The notes beneath the pieces are model-generated. The model did no database searches. It had not been told where the DNA came from and saw only the letters and a list, made by a program, of their open reading frames with translations. Source: Candidatus Aenigmatarchaeota archaeon (GTDB taxonomy: Archaea > EX4484-52 > GLR71). Taken from it: 6,681 nucleotides of DNA. The stretch is from NCBI GenBank assembly GCA_023134675.1, contig JAGLUQ010000055.1, positions 1 to 6,681 of the forward strand. Reading direction: 5' to 3'. Of the stretch, positions 1 through 6,364 are shown piece after piece. Made by a program: the position numbers and the translations under genes. Position 1 is the first letter of the stretch. The number at the start of each line of letters is the position of its first letter.

Positions 1-3000
1 CCTGTTCGCCAAGCAATCATATAGACTCCACCCTATATATAAAAGAGATAACAGTAGACTCGCACGGGTATGACATGGGCGAGACAATAAATGTATATGT
101 TGATGTCATCTGCGTACCTGGTGAAGAGTTCGTATCGACAATAGCCTACAGTTTCGCAGAGAGTGACTGGGATGAAAATAAAAACGACACAATAACATGC
201 CCGCCTCTGACTATGACATCTGACGGCGGATATATAAGATTGTCTGAATCCTTTGTCATGGCAACTACATATTCGACACATCACATCCGCGCAAGCGTGG
301 GCAGGGCGAGCAAGGGAGATTCTGCAGGCGAGACATGTATGGATAGCTCTGTCGCAGACAACGAAGAGATAACATTTGAATATATAGGGGTCGTGGTCTC
401 ATCATTTTATGCAGATTCTGTTGAAGACTCGTGTTTTGACGGCGATATGAAATGCATATTTCAGGATTCCTGCAATGATAAGTATTCAGGGACACCGCCC
501 GTATTAGAGCCAAAAGATACAAGTGACAAGTTTGTGACCCTTAAGGCAAAAGAGAACGGCCTGTACACAAGCAAGCCTATCCGTTTTGATGTCACAGATG
601 ATTTTAATTCTGATTTCGGGCAGAAGTTCACCGGCAAAAGCATTGTGCCGTTTTTCTACGGAGATATAGATAAGGAAGATCTTGCCGGCAACATCACTGC
701 CCCTGGCACAGATATATACCTTACATTCAACTACGGCTCTAACACAACTCTCGGCTGCGGCGAGAGGGAAGATGTCATAACAGAGATAAATGTGTACCTG
801 AATGACTATAATGGTTATGTGGCAGCCTTCCTTGAGGAAATAAACCCTGACCTTGAAGGGACAGACAGCGAGGATTTCTTCAAGAAGCAAAGGATTGTGT
901 TTGACAGTGATGCCAAATTCAAGATAGCCAAAAATATAAAAGATAATGGTTACATAGACCTGAAACTTCAGGTGAAGACAGACAAGTATGGCGAGAACAT
1001 GCCATCGCAGATGTATACTGAAAGGAACGAAAGAGTATACATATTTGACAATCTCATAAACGGCGCCTATCCTTCAATGATAATGGACATAAATCCAGTG
1101 GATGAGGAAAACGTTCATGACCCGTCAATCGAGAACGGCTTCGCCGAAGCGATAGGCATAGCTGTAGATAAAGATGAAAACCTGTATATCATAAACTCTG
1201 ATGAGCACAGGCTTCATAAGTACAATAGCTACGGCATATTCCAGGGGTATATGGATCTTCCCGACCAGTCACCTCAGGGAATAGATATAGACATCCCTAC
1301 AGGAAATATCTACATCACTTTCAGTGTAAAGGACAATGTCACAAGATACGATAGTTTCTTTGACTCAAGCGACTTCGGCCTGGACTCAGGCAGTCCTCCA
1401 ACACCTTTTGAGATGTGCAGCAACAGCATCAACAGCCCTTCAGATGTCGCCGTATATAAAAATGTCGTATTCGTAGCAAATGACATGAACAAGATATCCT
1501 ACTGCCTTGCAGATGAGGTGACATCTGTATCTCTTGAAGACGTCCTGGCCGGACATAAGATTGATGCCATATCAATCGATTCTGCAGAAAAAAAACTTTA
1601 TGCAAAAGTCAAGATACCTGTCTATGATGCGTTCGGCAATCTGTTATATTATGGACTGCATTATCATGTCTATGACCTGTCTGTCTGGGCAACAGGCACA
1701 AGTGATTTAGTTAAGGCTGCCGAGACCCTTCCGATAGGCTTCAGTTTCAAAAAATTCGACATCTACACTCCTGTAGAAGGTGGAGACAGGCAGGCATACT
1801 TCGTCAGGGACACAGATCCAAAGTCTGACACATATGCACTTCTTGATGATTTCACCCTAAACATAGATTTCGGAAACACTCTTCAGCTGGAACTTGAATC
1901 CATGGCAAATGTGGAAGGATTGACAGACAGGATAGAATATTATGAGGATGGATGTAATAATGTGAATACTAAAGAAAGTTGTATCGGTCTTTGGATAGAA
2001 TATGCTCTCAACGAATATTACGACAAGTACGACCTTTATAATCCGGCAAACTGCGGTGCAGGGGCGACAGCAGAAGATGCTGCGTTAGTAAAGTCCCTTC
2101 TGGGTCTTCCGCAGTCTGCCAATATCCCATGCACCCAGACAATTGATTCGGCAAACATAAATCCATTCCCTGGAAGCTATATGGAAGTAAAGATGAAAGA
2201 CAAGATAATAGGGCCGAGGATAGAAGAGCTCATAAGGCAGTATAATGATCTTTACAACAGCGACGAAATCTATATTGACGTTGATTATAAGATACAATCT
2301 GATTTCGGAGTAGGCTGGGACATCGACGACTTCTGGGCCGAGGAAGACAGTTTTAGCACCGGGAAAGTCAATACAGGGGTTGCCTGCGCTTGCAGAGGGA
2401 AGACTACATCCTGTCTTTCCGGATATAGCGGCCATGGTATTTTGAAGACAATACGCAGGACAAATTCCTGGTGCGAATACAAATACGGGGCAACATACTC
2501 TCTCAATATCACAATTGAAGATAAGAGCACAGAAGTATGGGATCCTATACTTCATGACATGACAACTTTGAAGTTCAAGTACGGTTTTGAATGGTCCGAT
2601 ATTGACGACACAATTACAAATATTTATACTGCAGATAAAAGGAATCTCGGCTCATATCTGGCCGGCGACGAGGCCTACTGCGCACCTGCATACACTCCTG
2701 ATGTCTGTCACGTCCAGAACGGCATTGCAAATTATTATGATCATATAAACGATCCACTTGAGTGTCCGGGAAGGGAGGGCACAGGCGTGACATACAATGT
2801 TCTTCATTGCCAGAATGATGACTATGGATACTGCTACGGTCCTGTCCACTCGCACTGCCGAAGCTGTGGTGAAGGGTGCACAAGTTGCTATTCGCATCGT
2901 CACAAATCCTGCTACAATTACGGTTGCGTTGGTAAATACAATAATGCTGTAACTACAGATTATAATCGCTATGAGACCTGCCACGGTCCCCAGATACCGC

Positions 3001-3296
3001 CCCCACCACCCATACCACCGACAGAAGATGAAGATGAAGAAGACGAAGATTCTCTAATCCTATTAGACATGACATTAAATGTTGATGCAACAACAGGGAT
3101 ACCTAATGCTATGACTGACCTTGTTAGTTTCACTTATGATATATCTGGTCTCGGGAGCCCCACCATAGATACCAAATTCACGCCAGGCACACCGTCACCT
3201 GTATCACCTTCAGGCTGCAACGGCGGTTATGCCGGAACTTTGACAATACATGTTAACAAGTCTTATGTTGGTGAATTGTTTGTAAAATCATGCTGA
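1..3296 (+). CDS. Large secreted/surface protein with NHL-type propeller and Cys/His-rich module (5' end outside window)
   Basis: The frame is open from base 3 with no stop, and the residues before the first ATG (position 75) already form a beta-sandwich pattern (LYIKEITVDS..GETINVYVDV). ATG75 is therefore internal and the N-terminus, presumably with signal peptide or anchor, is off-window. Numbering from that Met (1073 residues visible): residues 1-115 and about 165-345 are beta-rich, Ig-like segments. Residues 355-510 contain NHL-type repeats (AIGIAVDKDENLYIIN; SPQGIDIDIPTGNIYIT; SPSDVAVYKNVVFVAN; a weaker one near 496), suggesting a beta-propeller used for binding. Residues 769-970 are rich in Cys and His, including C928-x2-C-x3-C-x2-C-x6-C-x4-C. 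A Pro run (975-982) and acidic tract (984-992) form a linker to a tail of about 80 residues with two Cys. No C-terminal membrane segment is visible. An extracellular adhesin- or S-layer-like role is inferred; the true function is unknown. Isoleucine is mostly ATA/ATC. Confidence 0.9.
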   Translation, partial: CSPSNHIDSTLYIKEITVDSHGYDMGETINVYVDVICVPGEEFVSTIAYSFAESDWDENKNDTITCPPLTMTSDGGYIRLSESFVMATTYSTHHIRASVGRASKGDSAGETCMDSSVADNEEITFEYIGVVVSSFYADSVEDSCFDGDMKCIFQDSCNDKYSGTPPVLEPKDTSDKFVTLKAKENGLYTSKPIRFDVTDDFNSDFGQKFTGKSIVPFFYGDIDKEDLAGNITAPGTDIYLTFNYGSNTTLGCGEREDVITEINVYLNDYNGYVAAFLEEINPDLEGTDSEDFFKKQRIVFDSDAKFKIAKNIKDNGYIDLKLQVKTDKYGENMPSQMYTERNERVYIFDNLINGAYPSMIMDINPVDEENVHDPSIENGFAEAIGIAVDKDENLYIINSDEHRLHKYNSYGIFQGYMDLPDQSPQGIDIDIPTGNIYITFSVKDNVTRYDSFFDSSDFGLDSGSPPTPFEMCSNSINSPSDVAVYKNVVFVANDMNKISYCLADEVTSVSLEDVLAGHKIDAISIDSAEKKLYAKVKIPVYDAFGNLLYYGLHYHVYDLSVWATGTSDLVKAAETLPIGFSFKKFDIYTPVEGGDRQAYFVRDTDPKSDTYALLDDFTLNIDFGNTLQLELESMANVEGLTDRIEYYEDGCNNVNTKESCIGLWIEYALNEYYDKYDLYNPANCGAGATAEDAALVKSLLGLPQSANIPCTQTIDSANINPFPGSYMEVKMKDKIIGPRIEELIRQYNDLYNSDEIYIDVDYKIQSDFGVGWDIDDFWAEEDSFSTGKVNTGVACACRGKTTSCLSGYSGHGILKTIRRTNSWCEYKYGATYSLNITIEDKSTEVWDPILHDMTTLKFKYGFEWSDIDDTITNIYTADKRNLGSYLAGDEAYCAPAYTPDVCHVQNGIANYYDHINDPLECPGREGTGVTYNVLHCQNDDYGYCYGPVHSHCRSCGEGCTSCYSHRHKSCYNYGCVGKYNNAVTTDYNRYETCHGPQIPPPPPIPPTEDEDEEDEDSLILLDMTLNVDATTGIPNAMTDLVSFTYDISGLGSPTIDTKFTPGTPSPVSPSGCNGGYAGTLTIHVNKSYVGELFVKSC

Positions 3297-3334
3297 TTTT
3301 TATCTTGTTCTTTCAGAAATCAGCTTGTATTTTT
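3292..3334 (+). terminator. Hairpin plus T-run terminator overlapping the stop codon
   Basis: GCTGATTT (3292-3299) is perfectly complementary to AAATCAGC (3317-3324). A G-T and a T-A pair can extend the stem inward, leaving a 13-base loop. Five bases later comes TTTTT (3330-3334), and another T5 (3297-3301) lies in the first arm. The TGA stop (3294-3296) is inside the 5' arm. This is a plausible transcription terminator for the large secreted-protein gene. In archaea the T-runs alone may suffice. Confidence 0.6.
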
Positions 3335-3526
3335 CCTTCAAGATCATCCCTACAGCATATTTGGTATATTCAGTTTGTTCTTAAGTAAGTAGCTTTTATC
3401 TGGCAGAAGCAAATAAGGTATCTAAACTAAAAAACATATGAGGTGACTAAATAATTCCGCAGGAAAAATTGTAACATTACCAAAAAACCAATAATCTTAT
3501 TTATGTATTAAGTCTCATATTTACAT
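3335..3526. other. Intergenic region before the permease operon
   Basis: This AT-rich stretch has no credible gene. It contains a GAGGTGA Shine-Dalgarno-like element (3440-3446) with no ATG, GTG or TTG at a useful distance, and the promoter element at 3497-3504. No tRNA or repeat array was seen. Confidence 0.5.
3497..3504 (+). promoter_or_regulatory. Probable archaeal TATA box for the two-gene operon
   Basis: TTATTTAT lies 23-30 bases upstream of the ATG at 3527. This is the spacing expected if transcription starts at or next to the start codon (leaderless mRNA), and no Shine-Dalgarno sequence precedes this ATG. A 6-bp inverted repeat, TCATAT-TTAC-ATATGA (3515-3530), spans the predicted start site and ATG. 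It could be an operator or chance in AT-rich DNA. Confidence 0.45.
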
Positions 3527-3997
3527 ATGAAAAGAAATATTTTGTTAACGCAAATATTACTACTGCTATTACTACTACTAATAGCAACTATAATTTTAAT
3601 TTCTATATGTATTGACAAGAATATAGGAAACTTTGACTCAGGATCTGAAGATGAATATAAGAACAATTTAGACAATATCCAAAGTAGCAAAGAAGAAATA
3701 GACCCGACAGTCTCCGGTTCAGGATTTGATATAGTATCCAGTGAACACCCTGAAAGCAAAGATGAAAATTATTGCAATTTCAATGATTACAATATTTATG
3801 TCTATATTAATAGGTTGCATAATTTTTTCCATACAGAACCCACAGATGAGGAAATTCTGACCTTTATAGAACAAGACGAATGTGTATATAACGGCTCCAT
3901 AATCACAGATCACTCCACCTTTACAATATTATCAACTTGGAAATCAAACGATGAGACAATCTTATTTGAGCACACTATCGGTGAAGAAATATTATGA
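3527..3997 (+). CDS. Small membrane-anchored protein with a paired-cysteine outer domain
   Basis: This 156-residue protein is not a family I recognise. Residues 1-4 (MKRN) are basic, and residues 5-29 form one hydrophobic helix including eight consecutive Leu, so the protein is probably anchored with its C-terminus outside. Residues 30-79 are acidic and low-complexity, likely a flexible stalk. Residues 80-151 form a compact domain (YCNFND, YINRL, DECVYNGS, WKSNDETILF) that matches the C-terminus of the next gene's product at about 50% identity over the first 46 columns. C83 and C119 fall at the same spacing as C505 and C541 there. The start at 3527 is fixed by an in-frame stop just upstream (3509-3511). 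The stop overlaps the next start (ATGA, 3994-3997), implying translational coupling. Likely role: an extracytoplasmic accessory to the permease; this is inference. Confidence 0.85.
   Translation: MKRNILLTQILLLLLLLLIATIILISICIDKNIGNFDSGSEDEYKNNLDNIQSSKEEIDPTVSGSGFDIVSSEHPESKDENYCNFNDYNIYVYINRLHNFFHTEPTDEEILTFIEQDECVYNGSIITDHSTFTILSTWKSNDETILFEHTIGEEIL
3980..3984 (+). promoter_or_regulatory. Shine-Dalgarno site (GGTGA) for the permease gene
   Basis: GGTGA ends 9 bases before the ATG at 3994, inside the end of the upstream gene. It supports this start and coupled translation of the two genes. Confidence 0.6.
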
Positions 3998-5721
3998 AAA
4001 ACAGGTTGATGTCTTTACTTGCAGTTATTCTGATATCCTTTTTTATCTTTTTAGGAGCTGTCAGTGCACATCCATATCATGACTTGGGCGATGCATATTC
4101 TTTTGAGAATGATGCCATTGTAATTGACGAGAGCCTGAGGGATTTATGGGATTCTCCTGACAATTCGCAGGCTGGCTCTTCCAGAACTGAGCTTGTCCTG
4201 AAAAAGAAAATCTCCGGATATCTGGATGAAAGTGGTTTTTTGCCTGTTATTTTGCTTCTTGTTTTTGCGTTTGTTATAGGCATTGTTCATTCTCTTACGC
4301 CCGGGCATGGAAAAGGGATGATCGCTCTATATCTTGTAGGTCAGCGGGCAACGCTTAAAGATGCAGTCATTCTTGCGCTTACAACAGCAATAACTCATGT
4401 TCTTGATGTATTTGTTGTTATGATTATCTTTTTCTTTATTCTGAAAAATACTGGCATAGGAGTCTTTGCCGAGTATCTTGGTTTATTGAGCATTGTTCTT
4501 GTGGTGGGTTTCGGTCTGTATGGTTTTTTTAAAGCTGTGAATGATTACAGAAATGGCGGGCTGCATGAGCACAGTAATGGACATAAGCATTATTCTTTTG
4601 CAGATAACTCACATGAGCATAAATCCAGTAAGCACCGCTCTTTTTTACTAGGCATTTTTTTAGGTCTTGCGCCATGTCCTGTGGCATGGATATTGTTCCT
4701 GCTTGCACTTTCGCTTGATCGTATGTATCTTGGTTTTTTTATGTTGTTGTCTTTCAGTTTTGGGATAATTGTAACAGTGCTTGCAATATGTGTGTTGATT
4801 ATCAAGTTTAAGGATGTTGTTAATGTCAGGTCTTCTGTAACTCGGTTTTTACCGATAGTGACTTATTTCCTGATGATTGTGCTGGGACTGTTCCTCTTGA
4901 CCGGTTTGGTTGATGTCAGTTTTTCAAGGGATCGGGGGCAGACATTGTATGGCTCGGGGTTTGAGGTGGATTCATGCAGCCGGATTACCGAACAGGATGT
5001 TTATGAGCTGTGCCAGAGAATAAGGAGAGAGAATCCTGAAGAGTTTGATGCTGTTATGCTGGCAAATAAGTTTAGCGGTCATATGAATCCGTATAATGTC
5101 TATGGGGTGAAAATGGGTGTTTATGCAGGAAGGCTGCTTAACGGGACAAAATATAATATGGCTGTCCTGAGCGAGGCTGGTTCGCAGGCACCTCTCAGTT
5201 ATATTGACGACGGTCTTATGGTTGGCTCAGGCTCTACTCTTGGTCACAGGTCTATTAAAAGTGTCAGGTATTCAAACCGGCCTGCTGCAATATTTTTCTA
5301 TAAAGGCAGTTCAGTGCGGATTGAACTTGCTCTGGATGAGGCAGATTATATTGAAAATGAACTTTCTGGTCTGGCTAAGATTCATGATGGGATGACTTAT
5401 GAATATTATAAGAGCTTGAGAGAAATATCACTTTCAGTCTGGGAAAATTCAACGCCGGAAGATATATTTATAGTTACATATCCTATTGAGGACACAGAAT
5501 ATTACTGTCATTTCAATGATTTTACCAAGACACAGTATATTGACAGATTGTCTGCATTTTTATTAATTTCAAATACATCTGAGCAAATTGTTGATTTTAT
5601 AGATAATGATGCATGTGTGTATAACGGTTCTGTTTTTGAAAATATAAATACCAGCGCAACAGTTATTTCCTCTGTGTGGAAATCAAACAATGAGACTATT
5701 TTATTTAGTTACTTAGTTTAA
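3994..5721 (+). CDS. NicO/RcnA-type nickel/cobalt permease fused to an FmdE-like domain and a paired-cysteine domain
   Basis: 575 residues. Residues 1-25 are a signal peptide with likely cleavage at AVSA|HPYHD; an N-terminal AHP is common in bacterial relatives. Six membrane segments follow (about 82-102, 118-150, 157-178, 216-241, 243-271, 282-305). Family marks are H99-S-L-T-P-G-H-G-K-G108, T134-H-V-L-D138, G224-L-A-P-C-P229 and a His-rich loop between segments 3 and 4 (H191, 193, 197, 199, 207, 209, 214) typical of Ni/Co carriers. With a cleaved N-terminus outside, six segments place the C-terminus outside and the His loop in the cytoplasm. Residues about 335-448 resemble FmdE (PF02663): FSGHMNPYNVYGVKMG and DDGLMVGSGSTLGH, but with Ser/Asn where the family often has Cys. 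Residues 502-573 repeat the outer domain of the upstream protein (C505, C541). Predicted transport of Ni or Co is by family; direction and ion are unproven. T-ending codons and frequent ATT for Ile differ from neighbouring genes. Confidence 0.9.
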   Translation: MKNRLMSLLAVILISFFIFLGAVSAHPYHDLGDAYSFENDAIVIDESLRDLWDSPDNSQAGSSRTELVLKKKISGYLDESGFLPVILLLVFAFVIGIVHSLTPGHGKGMIALYLVGQRATLKDAVILALTTAITHVLDVFVVMIIFFFILKNTGIGVFAEYLGLLSIVLVVGFGLYGFFKAVNDYRNGGLHEHSNGHKHYSFADNSHEHKSSKHRSFLLGIFLGLAPCPVAWILFLLALSLDRMYLGFFMLLSFSFGIIVTVLAICVLIIKFKDVVNVRSSVTRFLPIVTYFLMIVLGLFLLTGLVDVSFSRDRGQTLYGSGFEVDSCSRITEQDVYELCQRIRRENPEEFDAVMLANKFSGHMNPYNVYGVKMGVYAGRLLNGTKYNMAVLSEAGSQAPLSYIDDGLMVGSGSTLGHRSIKSVRYSNRPAAIFFYKGSSVRIELALDEADYIENELSGLAKIHDGMTYEYYKSLREISLSVWENSTPEDIFIVTYPIEDTEYYCHFNDFTKTQYIDRLSAFLLISNTSEQIVDFIDNDACVYNGSVFENINTSATVISSVWKSNNETILFSYLV

Positions 5722-5798
5722 AAATTAGTTGAAGTGTTCATATCAACAAAATAACATCATCTTCAGCCGCAACAACAAAAGGATGTAATGGGGGTTAA
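5722..5798. terminator. Short convergent intergenic region with a T-rich element on the minus strand
   Basis: This 77-base gap separates the converging permease and Nudix genes. On the minus strand, TTTTGTTGTT (complement of 5771-5780) lies about 20 bases past the Nudix stop, and TTTTT (complement of 5720-5724) lies further on. These are candidate T-run terminators for the Nudix transcript. No clear terminator was seen for the permease operon: only a weak 5-bp stem (5728-5732 with 5743-5747) and no following T-run. Confidence 0.35.
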
Positions 5799-6305
5799 TT
5801 ACTTTTCAACTTCCCCTTTCAAAACTTCCTCAACGCTCTCTTTAGTATAATCAGTCACATTCTCAGGCAGTTTATCAACAGGAAACCACCGGATGTCGTC
5901 ATGCTTGTCTGGCTCCTTATTCTCAATCTGGCCAGACACATATTCTGCAAGATAGCCGATAGATATCCAGTGCGTCTTCTTGTCAGGATATATATTATCC
6001 TTAAACCCCAAAGGCCTGACAGCCTTAATCCTAATACCTACCTCCTCAAAGACTTCCCTCTCAACAGCCTCAGCAGAAGACTCGCCGAATTCAACCTCGC
6101 CGCCCGGTCTTGACCATACATCAGGATTGACCCTTGAGTTCTTTGATCTCTTGATCAGTAAGACTTCATTCCTGTCATTGATGATTATCGCGCCACATCC
6201 GACGCCTATGCAGTCTTTTCCGCTTTTCATATAATCCACAGTATATATCTCATCTGCGATAGATATAAATTTTGGCTTATCTAATAAATCAGCCTGAAAC
6301 AACAC
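5799..6305 (-). CDS. Nudix hydrolase
   Basis: A 168-residue protein with a complete Nudix box, G69-x5-E75-x7-R83-E84-V-F-E87-E88-V-G90-I91, the Mg-binding catalytic helix that cleaves nucleoside diphosphates linked to another moiety. It is preceded by GVGCGAIIINDRNEVLLIKRS (split: GVGCGAIIIND at about 34-44, then the KRS strand end) and WSRPGG (64-69), and followed by HWISIGYLAEY and EPDKHDDIRWFPVDKLPENV near 131-150, as in the MutT/NUDT-like group that acts on nucleotides. The exact substrate cannot be read from sequence. Start: GTG at 6305, just downstream of an in-frame stop (6312-6314), with TTG next to it. ATG at 6230 (M26) would give 143 residues, closer to a minimal Nudix domain, and has TTTATATC 36 bases upstream, so it is a real alternative. 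Cytoplasmic. Ile codons are ATA/ATC, as in the large secreted-protein gene. Confidence 0.93.
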   Translation of the reverse strand: MLFQADLLDKPKFISIADEIYTVDYMKSGKDCIGVGCGAIIINDRNEVLLIKRSKNSRVNPDVWSRPGGEVEFGESSAEAVEREVFEEVGIRIKAVRPLGFKDNIYPDKKTHWISIGYLAEYVSGQIENKEPDKHDDIRWFPVDKLPENVTDYTKESVEEVLKGEVEK

Positions 6306-6323
6306 CCATTGCTAACCGAAACC

Positions 6324-6332
6324 TATATATAT
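6324..6332. promoter_or_regulatory. Near-palindromic TATA element between divergent genes
   Basis: TATATATAT is centred at 6328. On the plus strand it is 28 bases before GTG 6356 and 37 before ATG 6365, with a BRE-like CGAAAC (6317-6322) just upstream. On the minus strand it is about 23 bases before the GTG at 6305. It can therefore serve the pilin-like gene and possibly the Nudix gene as well. It is the only strong TATA-like element in the gap. Confidence 0.5.
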
Positions 6333-6335
6333 GCA

Positions 6336-6357
6336 ACTTGATAAAATAATATCAAGT
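6336..6357. promoter_or_regulatory. Perfect 8-bp inverted repeat, operator-like
   Basis: ACTTGATA (6336-6343), six-base spacer AAATAA, then TATCAAGT (6350-6357). It lies between the TATA element and the start of the pilin-like gene, across the expected transcription start (about 6353). This is where archaeal dimeric repressors often bind. Because transcription should begin inside it, a DNA operator is more likely than an RNA hairpin. Confidence 0.45.
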
Positions 6358-6364
6358 GATTCTG

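Noticed and set aside
33..45. CTATATATAAAAG, a strong TATA-like sequence 30-40 bases before ATG 75
   Set aside because: The frame upstream of ATG 75 stays open to the window edge and encodes a coherent beta-strand pattern, and a start at 75 would leave a secreted protein without a signal peptide. It is most likely coding sequence.
504..890. Minus-strand reading frame of 128 codons (and a similar one at 2085-2555)
   Set aside because: They lie wholly antisense to the well-supported large gene and show no recognisable domain or ribosome site.
2856..2924. CxxCxxxCxxC cluster as a 4Fe-4S ferredoxin site
   Set aside because: The spacing and trailing Pro of ferredoxins are absent, and the protein is apparently extracellular, so disulphides or another metal are more likely.
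5204..5395. Plus-strand 63-codon frame inside the permease gene
   Set aside because: It overlaps the FmdE-like region in another frame, and its sequence shows no domain.
6307..6309. ATG on the minus strand just upstream of the Nudix GTG
   Set aside because: It is out of frame with the Nudix protein and reaches a stop after six codons.
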